The notes under the pieces are model-generated. The model was given only the letters and a program-made list of their open reading frames with translations. It was not told the DNA's origin and ran no database searches. Both the position numbers and the translations under genes were made by a program. From Vavraia culicis subsp. floridensis (lineage: Eukaryota; Microsporidia; Pleistophoridae), in contig NW_007360641.1 in NCBI RefSeq assembly GCF_000192795.1, positions 3,326 to 59,979 on the forward strand: a DNA stretch of 56,654 nucleotides. The letters are read 5' to 3'. This document shows, one piece after another, positions 1 to 10,953 of this stretch; position 1 is the first letter of the stretch; each line of letters starts with the position of its first letter.

Positions 1-1061
1 GTCTGATCTGAAAAATCATCCCAACACAATGTTTGATCAATTGCAGCGGTATTCGTAGTTTTGGGATGAGGTATACCTGTGGCAGAGCTGTCACTTAACA
101 AATGTTGTGTATCATTCTGAATTACGCTTTGTTTTGCTGAGCCATGATGTTGTGATTTCTCTTCGTCTAAAGACTGTGCTCCTTTTTTGTTTTTCTCGCT
201 ACAATTTTGTGAGTTTACCCTCTCAATTCCTCTATCATTATCTACAACGGTTTCACTTAGTTGAACTAAAGACATCAATGAGCTAGGATTTATATTTTGT
301 ATTATTTGTGTTTTTTTCATCTCCTTGTCGCTGTTTGTGGTAGGATCATGAATGTTCGGCTCACTCATTAAAGTAGAGTCGCATTGTTGGTCAAGCTCCA
401 ACTCATTCTTCATAGTTTTTTTGGCAGGTCTATGCGCAGTTGGTAAAGTTTTCTTTGGCGGTCTTGGTCTTAACACCATCCCATGACATGAAGGAGCTGC
501 ATTCTGTAGATAGCGTTTGCGGCTGTATTCTGATTTGCTGTTTTTTCTACAGAATCTCCACTTAACTTCTTGGTAAAGGGACAATTACCCGTGGACATTG
601 CATTATTCTGAATATTACCATACACTTTTGTCTGAGTTACATCTTTAGGTTCATGTGATGATGAACCATCAATCTTCAACTTACAATCGTGTGACTGTCT
701 AACATCATTCTCCTTTGTCGTACTCGCAGGAACAATGCAATTTGAACCTGAAAGTATAGGAGATCGAGTATCTTTGGGCTGACTTATTTTTGGTGATAGG
801 TTCTCTCTTGGTATAGAACTTTCCATATCAGCTATCAATTGACCATTTTTAGCTTTTATTGGTGTTTTATCTATCATTATACCTTTCATATCTTTTATTT
901 TCATGTCCGTCACAGATTTCATAGACGGATTTGATTCTTCGCGAAATAATGTATCTTTTTTTTTCGACTTGTTTATTGTGTGTAGAGCAACACCGTTTCT
1001 TCTTGGGAAAACTCTGAATACTGCACAGAAAATAGCTAAACAAAATGTACAACAACAACAT
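1..1061 (-). pseudogene. Signal-peptide, low-complexity protein; reading frame broken twice; cut by left edge
   Basis: Three minus-strand open stretches in different frames follow one another. The first starts with an ATG at 1061 and gives a signal-peptide-like start (MLLLYILFSYFLCSIQS) followed by a basic segment. The second (about 960 to 470) is a Ser/Lys/Asn-rich polar stretch with no Met near its start. The third (ATG at 479, but open further upstream from about 555) runs off the left edge and is also Ser/Asn/Lys-rich. The first frame change falls at an A9 run (T9 on the plus strand near 956-964), the second at an A6 run (near 541-548). Similar composition on both sides of each break suggests one secreted protein of more than 340 residues. 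It could be a pseudogene, an assembly with homopolymer miscounts, or less likely a frameshifting gene. No family recognised. Confidence 0.5.
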
Positions 1062-2292
1062 TTTATGAGATGCAAAGGATGGTGGGGTTTGAAATAAAAT
1101 ATACCATAAAAGTAGCTTATTTTTTGAGATGCTAAAAAGGACGGGTAGCCCGAGAACGTCAAGCTGGTATGACAAGTCTACTAATAAATGGAATGTTCGT
1201 AAGCTATTGTCCACAATTTTCCTTTAATGAAAGATCAAGAAGTTGTTTTTAGATAATGAAAATTGCATCAGTGGACTTTCTAGCAATAAAATAACCATTT
1301 AATGCATTTATAATAATGTACTTATTCATCCAAAGTTCTTATTATGCACGCACTATTAGTAAGTCTTGTACTCAAAATTTTTTACCATACCAAAAACAGT
1401 AATTTTACCAATCAGTTTAAGTGCGAATTTTTTCAAATATAAAGGAACGTAGCTGCACGATGAATAGTGAATGTACCACAATTTTCCTGTAATCTCCTCC
1501 AAAATAAATATTTGACTTATAAAAGTGTTTGCCACGAATGGCTAGATGCGAGATTAGCATGCTCTATTTCTGTAACCTGGTGTCCAAACTCTTCCTTGTA
1601 GCAAGACCATTTAATCGATGCAGGCTTGGTGGAGAAGTAGACATGAGTCACAATCTGTGTAAAGGCCAATTGCAAACTCTCATGCTCGTCATCCCTTGTG
1701 ATTATCATGTATACGATGGTGCACAGATTCGATCAAGGCCAATTTAATGAAAGCATATTGCTGCTCTGTCTTGTTTAGAGCTATAGCGAACATGTGATGA
1801 TCGGGAAGCGTTAATTCGTAAGTTTGGTTTGCTGAGCTTCAGAAATACATAAAAACATGTAAAGACATGTAATCCCATGGTATCCAGCATAGACTACCTC
1901 ATGGACTAAATTGCTCCATTAGAGAGTTGCCTTTTATGAACAGTGCATTTTGCGGGACAATGTCATAATTTAGTACAGTTAAAACCAAGAGATACCCAAA
2001 CTAATGATGTATTGGTACATCAGGAAGAGAATGCTGAGGTGGCTAAGTGAGTGCAATGTAATTTAATATCTTCTTTAGAAAGAACCAATATGTTGTAAAA
2101 GAGATAACATAGTACCCTTGGTGATGAGTATTTCATGGTATGACCGTGTGAAATGGAAAGTAATTTACAAGTAAAATTGATATTTGTTTACGATGAATAC
2201 TTATTAAGTGTAGGTTCTGAAGCCAATTCAAAGCTGTTAATCATTTATTTTTTCCATCTTCACATTTGTTCAATGTTATTTCGCATCTTACT
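1062..2292. other. Intergenic, no supported gene
   Basis: Only ORFs shorter than about 72 codons occur on both strands, with no family signature. I see no tRNA, repeat or other structured feature here. Confidence 0.5.
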
Positions 2293-2637
2293 TTATTTTG
2301 GATACTCATTTGCTTGCTTAATAACATCAGATGTGTTTGTACGGAGACTAACACTTGCTGCCGCTTTTTTTCTGTTTTTTTTTCTTTGTCTATATCTTCG
2401 ATTACGCTCTCGTCTGCGTTTTCTTCTCCTTTCTTCAGCTTCTGGATCATTTAATTCTGGAGGTGGACTGTATACCAAATAAACCGCGTTAGATATAACC
2501 ATTCTGTCGTGCTGTTCTGCCAAGTAAAGATCTACGTCTGTTTGCGAGAGCTGTTCGACTTCCGATTCGTCGAACAAATCTTCTGTCTCGTCCGATTGAA
2601 ATGCCAAATCATAGATATCCGGTTGCTTTGTAGCCAT
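2293..2637 (-). CDS. Small protein with acidic N-terminal half and strongly basic Arg/Lys segment
   Basis: A 114-residue ORF with a true ATG. Residues 1-45 are acidic (DIYDLAFQSDETEDLFDESE), residues about 66-92 are almost all Arg/Lys (EERRRKRRRERNRRYRQRKK), and the tail is short and polar. The basic block resembles a nuclear localisation or nucleic-acid-binding segment. It has a loose likeness to a bZIP basic region, but no leucine zipper follows, so I do not call it one. A TATA-like box lies at 2664-2672, about 27-35 nt before the ATG, which supports the start. A nuclear RNA- or DNA-associated role is inference from composition only. Confidence 0.6.
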   Translation of the reverse strand: MATKQPDIYDLAFQSDETEDLFDESEVEQLSQTDVDLYLAEQHDRMVISNAVYLVYSPPPELNDPEAEERRRKRRRERNRRYRQRKKNRKKAAASVSLRTNTSDVIKQANEYPK

Positions 2638-2663
2638 TTTCCAATGTTTTGTAAATATTGTGA

Positions 2664-2672
2664 ATATTTATA
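2664..2672 (-). promoter_or_regulatory. TATA-like box for the gene starting at 2637
   Basis: TATAAATAT on the minus strand, 27-35 nt upstream of the ATG. The spacing matches that seen at several other starts in this window. Confidence 0.5.
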
Positions 2673-5035
2673 CCTAAACTAAAACAAGGCAAAAGAGATC
2701 AGTTTCAAAGAACATCACCAAACAATGATGCCAGTTGTTACAGAAAAGAAGGTGCTAGTCCATTGGATATGTTCATTTACTTATGCACTATGTTACGTCG
2801 TCTGATATCGAAAAATTTTTACCATGACAAATTTCAGAGCTCAGTTTTTACCAAAAAATGGGAACATAAGCTCTGTTTGAGTTGTTGTGGGGTGAGTTAG
2901 GTCGATCAACCATTTTTTGTAGCTTTCTCTTTGTTATTGCAATATTTAGAGTTAAAGCAGTTTTTAAGGCTGATGTGGAATGTTCTGAATCCAAAGACAT
3001 TCTTAGATTGTTGTATTTTCGTTTGCTTCATCTTTATAAATAGTGCGACAGAAAATGCCTTTGTCAAATATTTCACAGTGACGGTCAATTAAATAATTTG
3101 ATACTAGCTATTTTTCAATGCCTATCGTACTGTATATGTTTTGTGATTAGTACGGCAAGTAAACGAAATCTGTTTTTGATCGTAGGATGTTCTTGGTCGA
3201 TGAATCAATGGTAAAAGAAGCCGTTCTGAATGCTAACTCACCAAGGTGAGATATTTCACGAATATTAGATGGTATGTGTATCATTTTTAGCCAAATTTAT
3301 AAGAAACAAGGATGTTTCTGGTTTGACGGCCATTTTGGTGAAAAAATCACGTCACCAACGTTTATTCGTTCAGATCAATTACACTTTTTGTCATTCGATC
3401 GTAAATGAAATTAATCACAGTTTGTAAACATTCATACAAAAAACAACAGAATCATTATAACAGTAAAGTGTTTTACGGTGGACTATTGGCAAAAAAATGA
3501 ATAATGCTTGATTAAAATTGACGCTAACAAACCACAAAAAACACAGCGGCTTATTTGCAATGCAAAGTAAATCATTTTTTTTCCCATTACTTGAAAAACG
3601 TAGCTATCATTGTCTTCTTTATGAAGGTCATTTGATCGAGAGTATCACCACTAATTTGTTCCGGGAAGAATTGCTCATAGCATGTACATTTTTGTAATAT
3701 CCGCGGTTGAACTGTAGATAAACACATAAGAAAATACTGGTTCTGTTACTTAAACCCCGAGCACTGGTGTAGGTGTACGTAAATAATGGAGTATGTGTCT
3801 TGTTGACGACCAAACTGTGGAGAAATTCTAAATAATGGTTTTATGAATGAACAGTATGTGAAAAACGTTCCTGTCAATCAAAAGAAAAATGATTGACTAT
3901 TATGTTAAACCGTACATAAGGGTCAACATGACATTGTGCAACACTATTTTCGCGATTTGTTGGTTAGAATTTTTACGAATGGTAAATATTATTTGGGTTT
4001 ATGCTGCAGAAATACGAATATCTCGGTATAGAAAGAAAGCGTTGGTCACGCACTAGACAAAACATAATATTTCAAGTTGTGAAATTTATTATGTTCAAAG
4101 TCTTGAAGGTTACACCTCATTCGGTTACTTGTATTCGGGTATTAATAAAATGTACTTCACGTTAATTATTGTTTCGTGAAGGTTGAAACTATTCAAACAC
4201 CGAATAGCCTGCGAAAATGAGCAAGTGTATAAAATACAATTTTATTCTGTATAAAAAATGTAACCGAGCAATATTTCTTACTCTAATTCATAAATTACAT
4301 TATGTCTAATATTCATGTTTTTTAGCCAATTTAACGTCATACGTTTCAATTATCATCTGTCTATTGATTATAGCACAGAATATGTAAAAGACATTGTAGT
4401 ACTCTCTTACTAAATACCTTTCATTTCGTATTTTTTACTTACATTTAGAGTTGTTGTTTTTCTGTCTTACTTCGAGTGTTTTGAACAACTGACTCTGAAT
4501 TTTCTAATAATAGCCCTATTCTAAACTAAAATCGTGTAATAATCGAAAATTGACGTATTTTTGGCTGCAAGACGAGCAGAGTTTCTGCTTCGTATTCTTC
4601 TATCAGGTGAGTACGTTCCAAACCAGGACATACAGAAATTCTATCATTAAAGTATTGTGAAAACTATTTACAACATAAAAGTTCTCTGTTAAAATTTTTC
4701 CAATTAAAGTATTCAAACTTAACGCATTTCAATTCAAAAAAGTGGTCAAATCATCGTTTTTTTGGATTGAATGGATCTGATAGGTTATAATAGTTAAAAG
4801 GAAGATTAGCCTAGGATAAAAGCTCATCGTATAGAATTACATTGCATTAAATGTCAAAACTTACAGTAAGTCATTTTTCGCTGGTATAAAGCACATTTTA
4901 ACGAAAAAATTTTGCACAAAACTGTGATTAAATAGGAAGTACTCATTATTATAATAGATGATTTGATTTCAGATATATAAGAACCAATATAAACTAATAT
5001 TTTGATCAGAAGCTGAAAAACTATTTACTTCCCAT
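2673..5035. other. 2.4-kb gene-free stretch
   Basis: AT-rich sequence with no ORF above about 61 codons that starts at ATG with coding-like composition. I see no tRNA, rRNA or tandem repeat. A TATATAAG-like element near 4974-4981 precedes the gene at 5036. Eroded genes or a non-coding RNA cannot be excluded by eye. Confidence 0.5.
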
Positions 5036-6352
5036 ATGAAGCAAATAACATTCGATGATCAATTTTTTTATAAAAACCATCGTATTATATCCTTCTGCAT
5101 GATGAACATCGAACTCGAACAAATGAGGTATGCTTTAGCAGTTATATTGCAGATTATATTTAGCTATGCACTCAAGAAGAAGCGTAACTACAACTCAGTT
5201 TTCGCTAACTGCATTCTGTTTGTTGCATTTGGTCTGAAATCTGTGATATTTTTCAACTTATATATACTAATGAACTTAATAATTCTTCTGTTACTAATAG
5301 AGGTGGAAAGAAAAAAAGCTGCTGTGCTCGTTCTCAATCTGATAATTCTGCAGGTATTCAACAGATTTTTGGAAGACGGAGTAACAATTGCCGGGCCATT
5401 AATGATACTTTCAATCAAATTTTATTACGTAAACTCGGAAATAAATTGGACGAAAGATACGTTTGGCCAAATATGTGAATATTTATTCAGCATTCCATGT
5501 GTTCTGGCCGGTCCTGCTTTCAGCCTCAATGATTACAAAAATCTTAAAAAAAACGAACAAAGAATACTGAAAAAGCAGATAAGCAAAGAAAACGAAGTTT
5601 TGAATCGTACTCAAACGGCAAATGAAACAACTAGTTCAGATTATAGGCACAGATTGGTGAATATGGTTAAAAATCATTTCCAAAGCCATATAAATCTATT
5701 CGTCAACACGTGTTTAGCAATTCAGTGCCTAATCTATATGGCAGCATACCTTGTGCTGCCAATAATAGCACCCGTATTGGGGATTGTTAACCAAAGAATT
5801 TTCTTAAGAATCCCGCATTTGATTGTTTCATTATATGGATTCAAGGCAAAATACTATTTTGTCTGGACAGTCTCTGAACTTTGTTGTAATTTACATGGTT
5901 TTCCGAATGTAAGGAACGTTAACGTTTGGAACGTAGAGACTAGTCAGGATTTCAAGGGATACACCGATAACTGGAATATCTATGTACACAAATGGTTAAA
6001 AGAAGCTATATTTGTTCCTGCAAAGACATATGGAAAATTTCGTGCAAGTATGATAACTTTTTTGTACTCCTCACTGTGGCACGGCACAAATTTATCTTTT
6101 TTCTTCCTGTTTTTATCCATTGGCCTGATTATTATGCCTTTGAAGCGGGTGAAAACATTCATATGTGCACACACACCAGAAACAATGGCACATATTTTCA
6201 ATATTGTGACTTTTAATCTCATATTTTTTTACTATTCGATGCCTTTCGTGCTGATGAATATGAAAAAAACAATAGCTGTTTGGAAAGCACTACTCTTCTA
6301 CGGACATATCGTTCTAGGACCGTTTTTTGTGATGGGTAGGTCGATAAAATAG
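5036..6352 (+). CDS. MBOAT-family membrane-bound O-acyltransferase (lysophospholipid acyltransferase-like)
   Basis: A 438-residue polytopic membrane protein. The MBOAT signature is clear: a CEYLFSIPCVLAGP segment at about 150-163, then NWNIYVHKWLKEAIF near 312-326 with the conserved Asn, and SSLWHGTNLSF near 345-355 carrying the catalytic His (residue 349). Further hydrophobic helices follow to the C-terminus. Family members (yeast Ale1/Lpt1, animal LPCAT/MBOAT) transfer acyl chains to lysophospholipids in the ER. The exact substrate cannot be read from sequence. Met1 follows a TATA-like element by about 60 nt; Met22 or Met23 is a possible alternative start. Length is near normal (yeast Ale1 about 620, many about 450). 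Confidence 0.85.
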   Translation: MKQITFDDQFFYKNHRIISFCMMNIELEQMRYALAVILQIIFSYALKKKRNYNSVFANCILFVAFGLKSVIFFNLYILMNLIILLLLIEVERKKAAVLVLNLIILQVFNRFLEDGVTIAGPLMILSIKFYYVNSEINWTKDTFGQICEYLFSIPCVLAGPAFSLNDYKNLKKNEQRILKKQISKENEVLNRTQTANETTSSDYRHRLVNMVKNHFQSHINLFVNTCLAIQCLIYMAAYLVLPIIAPVLGIVNQRIFLRIPHLIVSLYGFKAKYYFVWTVSELCCNLHGFPNVRNVNVWNVETSQDFKGYTDNWNIYVHKWLKEAIFVPAKTYGKFRASMITFLYSSLWHGTNLSFFFLFLSIGLIIMPLKRVKTFICAHTPETMAHIFNIVTFNLIFFYYSMPFVLMNMKKTIAVWKALLFYGHIVLGPFFVMGRSIK

Positions 6353-7243
6353 CTGTTTATTCCAATAAACTTCTTCTCGAGAGGCACTTATTCCACTTCT
6401 GTACTACGTCATTATTTATTACCGATGCTGTTCTTCCTTCAATAACTAAATGCCTGACCCACAACACTAAAAAGCTACATCATCGTGAAACTTCTTCCCG
6501 CTTAAACATATTTTCTTCATGGCGTGTCGACATTACTCCACAAGTCCGCTCACAATTTTCTGCCGTCTAATGACATCCTTTATATGTCATAATTGTTGAC
6601 ATCGTACACAGATAGAGGATATCAAGCAGAGGAGCCAAAACCGCACACGTCAGAGAGCACCAAGCATCGTAGGAGTCTAATGAATTGGCTTGTACTGAGA
6701 AGTAAGACCTTGCTAGTAAGACACATGCCACGATTTACACGATGCTTTGTTTGTGGAAGTATGTTCTATAAATTTAATCAGTAATCAAGCGAATGATTTG
6801 TTCAAATACCGATGACATAATTCAATCATCCTAGTTTACAGAAAGAATTGTTTTTACCTCTCATTCTGCACTTTCCAAGCACGGTCAATATCCAATCAAA
6901 ATAAACCTCCTATCTTTAAGACGTAGGCAGAAGCGAGTATGTCATAGATGCGCGTAGTCGCCACCATGTAGCGAATTAAATTGATATTTTGCCAAAATTA
7001 TCGTCAATGGCTAAAAATAGAACGCAGCGATGAGAGAAAGATTGCAAATCGAAACATACGAGTTGTCATATTCCTGTGCATTTATACGGCATTATTCGGT
7101 TTATGGGCCAAATTTCTAATCAGTTTATCTCTTAGCGCTCATTTACGTTTAAAAAATAATTACACGGCGACGTAGTACGTGCAACTACCCAAAATTGCAT
7201 TTTCACATCAGTTACTACGCATAACACTCGTATTACACATAGG
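6353..7243. other. Intergenic, possibly eroded coding remnants
   Basis: Around 6981-7175 a plus-strand frame of 64 codons with one hydrophobic segment has coding-like composition but no ATG. No other feature is visible. I do not call a gene. Confidence 0.35.
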
Positions 7244-7477
7244 TTATTCCGTATCGATGAAGACATTGTGATAATGGCATTTGTTCATATTTTTAAACTC
7301 CAAGGCACAACCATTTTTGAAGTCTTTCAAGACATTTTCCTTATTCTTAGTAAAAGACTGCTCATATATTATTGTTCCGTTCTTTATTACATACAAATCA
7401 CAATATTCGTTCTCTCGAATATCATTGGCACGGTCAGTTTCAAAACAGATATCTGCTACAAAGCGTTTTGGAGGCAT
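7244..7477 (-). CDS. Hypothetical small soluble protein (77 aa) or gene remnant
   Basis: The ATG at 7477 gives a charged, globular-looking sequence (begins MPPKRFVADICFETDRAND, ends NKCHYHNVFIDTE) with coding-like composition. The frame is open for another 7 codons upstream without an ATG, and I see no TATA-like box at the usual distance. It may therefore be the surviving end of a longer gene. No family recognised. Confidence 0.3.
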   Translation of the reverse strand: MPPKRFVADICFETDRANDIRENEYCDLYVIKNGTIIYEQSFTKNKENVLKDFKNGCALEFKNMNKCHYHNVFIDTE

Positions 7478-7640
7478 GAGAGATGATTTGAACCGCAAGT
7501 TTTCTGCTCAACAAATTGCACAGTCCTTAATCACTCAACCTTGGTAGTGTTTTACGTTATATTCAACCTTGTAAATCCCCCTTGATATTAAAGCAGGTTT
7601 CTTCAAAGGCAAATAATACTTTTTTTATTGTTAAAACCAA

Positions 7641-8126
7641 TGAAGTTCGACACAAATAAACTGATCAATAGAAACTTGCAAAATATCATGTTTCATGAAT
7701 CTGGTGTTATAACAAAAACAGAGCGTTGTGCTACAACACCCGAGGATGTTGTGCAACAATATGATTTACTTAGTGGCGATGAAAATAGAGAGTTGTCCTA
7801 GAAGATTGTGCAAGCACAGCCGACTGTGCCAGGCCATCCACAGCCGAGAAGTGCGGGTTGCACGTATGAAAATTTCAAAGAAAAAGATTGAGAAACATCT
7901 GAACAAAAGAATACCAATCAGCTTTTTGCAGGAGCGTAACATTTACAAGAACGAGTGCAGTGATTTCAAGAGGTTCCATAGAATCGTAGAAAAAATCTTA
8001 AAGTATAGGAAGAATCACTACGGCACAATGGTATGCGATGGATTTTCTTCCAAATTGATGCCGGCTGCAGTCAAACTGCATTTTTTTCTGAGGAGAAGGC
8101 TGTTGGAAACAATACTTAACAAATGA
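7641..8126 (+). pseudogene. Probable eroded ORF in two or more frames
   Basis: An ATG at 7641 opens 54 codons of coding-like sequence (ending DLLSGDENRELS), then a stop. A second frame continues to 8126 with a basic stretch (KISKKKIEKHLNKRIPISF, then FHRIVEKILKYRKNHYG, and a C-terminus RRRLLETILNK). Adjacent coding-like pieces in different frames suggest a decayed gene of about 150 residues. The family is not recognised. The region could instead be two unrelated chance ORFs. Confidence 0.3.
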
Positions 8127-9050
8127 TCCTAAATAAAGCAGCCATTGCTCATTACGACAAGCATATGCCTCCGTAGTATCTTCGAGCATTCATATGGATG
8201 CGTAAGAAAAATTACATGCATAATAGTGTTTTACGTTTGTGATAGATAGCTAAAAATCTTTGTATGGTTAATTTATGAGCGATCAATTTTCATATTTATA
8301 CCGTAATTTCTTACTCACATCGTACTAATTACTTTAAATGAGCGAATCAAGACTCTCGTGAAAGTGTGAAGGATGCCGCAAGACGAGAATGTATGCTATG
8401 ATATGTGAGAAGGTAAATCAACGACTTTTAGAAAAAGAAGGTTGGTACAAACTCAGTGTTCCAGCATAATAAAACAAAAACGGTCAGTTGACAGATTTCG
8501 ATACAAATTCGTGAATAGGCACAGGCAGATCATTTTTGTGCAATGCCGGGTGTGTTTATGTGCAAACATATGTTCATTTCACACGTGTAGGTTCTCGGTT
8601 CACGAAGTGGCATCATGGCGAAGGTAATGATACAGAGGTGCAAGCTACCTTGTGACCAGGAAAGAGGCCTTGCTGCGCTAATATCTGAAAAATTGTAAAA
8701 AGCATGGATAAGCCCACTTCAGTTCAAAATTACGGCAACGAAATTAGCCCAACGGCTTCATAAAGGAAGCGTCGTTCAGGTGTGCAGGTAAGTTCAACTC
8801 GTTTAAACCATCTTCTGCTGTAGTATTATCTCATAAAACTGTTCTGCACATACCGCCAAGAATTACACTCGTGACACAACGATCAATTATGCTTAAAGTA
8901 CTTCACTGCCAACATGTGACATAGTTAACGAGGGCATTGAGTAACGACCTGTAATACTTGCAAGTTGTGATCATTGCGCGAGCTGGATCACACATTTTGG
9001 CTGACATCGTAGGGCAAAGGTTAATACACGCCGATCCAACAAAGAACAAC
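8127..9050. other. Intergenic, nothing supported
   Basis: Short ORFs only (61 codons or less). No repeat or RNA gene seen. Confidence 0.5.
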
Positions 9051-9323
9051 CTATTTAAAGAAAAGTTTATAAATCACCAGCAATATCACAAAAATGATTA
9101 CACCTATAACGATCCAATACTTTGCACTCTTCCACCACATCTTTTGTTCTACCTCAGCCGCTTTCTTCTTAAACATTCCACCTCTCTTTTCCAGTCCTTT
9201 AGTCTTTTTCGACAATTGCTTCAACTTAGACGTCCTGTCCACTTCACTCTTGATGTTGGTCTTCAGCTGATCCTGCAGCTCCAACAGCTCTTTGTTTATC
9301 TTGAACGTCACATCGTCGTCCAT
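9051..9323 (-). CDS. R-SNARE (synaptobrevin/VAMP-like), tail-anchored
   Basis: A 90-residue protein made almost entirely of a SNARE coiled coil and a C-terminal membrane anchor. The heptads run about residues 8-62, with the zero-layer Arg in SEVDRTSKLKQL. The juxtamembrane KMWWKSAKYW is typical of VAMPs, and the last 20 residues are a transmembrane helix (IVIGVIIFVILLVIYKLFF). There is no longin domain, so it is like yeast Snc1/2 rather than Ykt6 or Sec22. Role: vesicle-side SNARE for fusion, probably late secretory. The ATG at 9323 is preceded by an AT-rich TATA-like stretch about 30 nt away. It lies 139 bp downstream of the LEM/HeH gene on the same strand. Confidence 0.88.
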   Translation of the reverse strand: MDDDVTFKINKELLELQDQLKTNIKSEVDRTSKLKQLSKKTKGLEKRGGMFKKKAAEVEQKMWWKSAKYWIVIGVIIFVILLVIYKLFFK

Positions 9324-9462
9324 TTGTTTATCTTTGCCATCCTTGTTTTAATATTCTCTCAAGACAATGTTTGATAACAAACCAAAGTGGCGCAATGCGC
9401 CCGATCCATACGGGCATCACGCACTGAACATGAACAGATTGGTGGATATAAAGCAGCTTTAT

Positions 9463-10893
9463 TTACGACGTACCAATCTCGCCCAACCATTCATACGCTT
9501 TCGCACTTCGCCCACTCACCGACATATTAAATATCGTTACGTTCGTGTTCATTTCCAGGAGCCTTTTTACATTCAGAAAATCTTGCGGCTGCAAACCCGA
9601 GTGCCCCACTATCTGTTCTTCGAACAAAAAGGGATTTACCTGAAATCGTGTGCTGTTCTTTTTCTGCAACCTCAACATGTCGACAACCTTGTCGTAATTG
9701 CCTTTTATCCTCAGTTGTTTATAAAAATTAATGACGTAGAATATCACCACGATAGCGAAAACTGCAAACACCATGGTATAAAAATGTCTGTTATACAACG
9801 ATTTGATTAGAATAGATGGCGAAAATATTCGTTTCTTCGAGAAGAACATCAAATTGTCAGTGGTTCTAACATCCCCATACCCTAAGATCCGCCTCTTCAG
9901 TTCTTCGTTAATGCTGAGCTTGATCAGTTTACTACGTCTCAGGCCGTAATAAAATTCAGTGCTGGTTTTCCGCAGATAACGTACGATCTCGTCAGGATTG
10001 TCGCTCTGCGAAATGTCTCTGACAGCTTTATTTGGGAACAAAAGGTTTTTCTGCAGCATGTATCCCCTGGAGCATCTGAGTTGCCCCTTTTCGTCTAAAA
10101 ATGTGTTTTTTGGCAGTCTTATACAACACTTCTTACCATCGGTGCAGTAAGGCACCAAACATTTCAAATAAAAGAAAAAAACTGCGAAGAGAGGTAAAAA
10201 TATCACAGAAAATATCCTCAAACTGTGACCTCTCGATCTTTCTCGAACACTTACAGGCTGTCTCACATCACTAGGTGAGAATAGTGTCTTATGAACGCCT
10301 CGTACCGGCGATTTTGTGGGTGTTTTATCCTGAGCATGCGATAGACCTTGTCTATCAAGGTGTCTTTTTATACTTTCCTTGGCTGTGCGATACAACAGGC
10401 TCGAATCTCGCTCTTCATTTACTGTTTCACTACCGACAAGACTTACTCTTCGCGCTTTTCTTTCACTCGCAGCCTTTGGCACATCAAAGGAGTTATAAAT
10501 GTTGCGTATCCTTGCTGGCGTACGAAAATCTGATTCTTTTTCCACATTCAAGTTTCTTACTGGTGTTCTTCTGCCCAAATCTCCCTCCTTTTTTTCATTT
10601 TTTTTCGGTGACTGAAACGGATTTTCTGTAGAGAAATTGTTAGCATCGCTCTCCACCACCTCAATACCCTTGCTATCAGCCTTTACATTTCCCATCTTTT
10701 TCTTTATTTCATCAATCTTATCGTGTATCGTATTCTTGTACATTTGCAAAAGCTCTGTTTTCAGCTTGTTTTCCATGACTGTAACACCCTGCTCAGACAG
10801 TATTTTTCTCAGTTGATCCTTTGTAAGCTTGGTATAATCAAATTCCTTAGACAGGTATTCGCCTGGTTCAGGTGTTTTAGTGCGTTTCACCAT
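9463..10893 (-). CDS. LEM/HeH inner nuclear membrane protein (Src1/Heh1/Man1-like)
   Basis: 476 residues from the first ATG (10893); the frame is open 20 codons further up but has no ATG. An N-terminal HeH/LEM-like helix-turn-helix (about 17-53, LTKDQLRKILSEQGVTV) binds chromatin-associated partners in this family. A basic, Ser/Thr-Pro-rich nucleoplasmic linker (RTPVRNL, FRTPARIR, KTPTKSPVRG) follows, then transmembrane helix 1 (about 226-247), a Cys-rich segment (CCIRL, LRCSRGYML) as in Man1/Src1 C-terminal domains, transmembrane helix 2 (about 371-391) and a second nuclear tail. This architecture matches fungal Src1/Heh1 (about 690-830 aa) in shortened form. A TATA-like run at 10924-10932 sits about 31-39 nt before the ATG. 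Confidence 0.8.
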   Translation of the reverse strand: MVKRTKTPEPGEYLSKEFDYTKLTKDQLRKILSEQGVTVMENKLKTELLQMYKNTIHDKIDEIKKKMGNVKADSKGIEVVESDANNFSTENPFQSPKKNEKKEGDLGRRTPVRNLNVEKESDFRTPARIRNIYNSFDVPKAASERKARRVSLVGSETVNEERDSSLLYRTAKESIKRHLDRQGLSHAQDKTPTKSPVRGVHKTLFSPSDVRQPVSVRERSRGHSLRIFSVIFLPLFAVFFFYLKCLVPYCTDGKKCCIRLPKNTFLDEKGQLRCSRGYMLQKNLLFPNKAVRDISQSDNPDEIVRYLRKTSTEFYYGLRRSKLIKLSINEELKRRILGYGDVRTTDNLMFFSKKRIFSPSILIKSLYNRHFYTMVFAVFAIVVIFYVINFYKQLRIKGNYDKVVDMLRLQKKNSTRFQVNPFLFEEQIVGHSGLQPQDFLNVKRLLEMNTNVTIFNMSVSGRSAKAYEWLGEIGTS

Positions 10894-10923
10894 CCCGCTA
10901 TTTTTTAGGCGTACCCTTTTATT

Positions 10924-10932
10924 TTTTTTATA
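10924..10932 (-). promoter_or_regulatory. TATA-like element of the LEM/HeH gene
   Basis: TATAAAAAA on the minus strand, 31-39 nt before the ATG at 10893. Its position argues against translation starting further upstream in the open frame. Confidence 0.45.
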
Positions 10933-10953
10933 TGCATGTATTTTTGCCTCCAC

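Noticed and set aside
541..548. Programmed -1 frameshift site
   Set aside because: The A-run plus C is not in the X XXY YYZ phase relative to the upstream frame, and no pseudoknot is evident.
2293..2637. bZIP transcription factor
   Set aside because: The basic block lacks the N-x-x-A/S-x-x-S/C-R core and no leucine zipper follows.
7475..7500. tRNA T-loop-like ggttcaaatc on the minus strand
   Set aside because: The flanking bases cannot form the T-stem and no acceptor stem is found.
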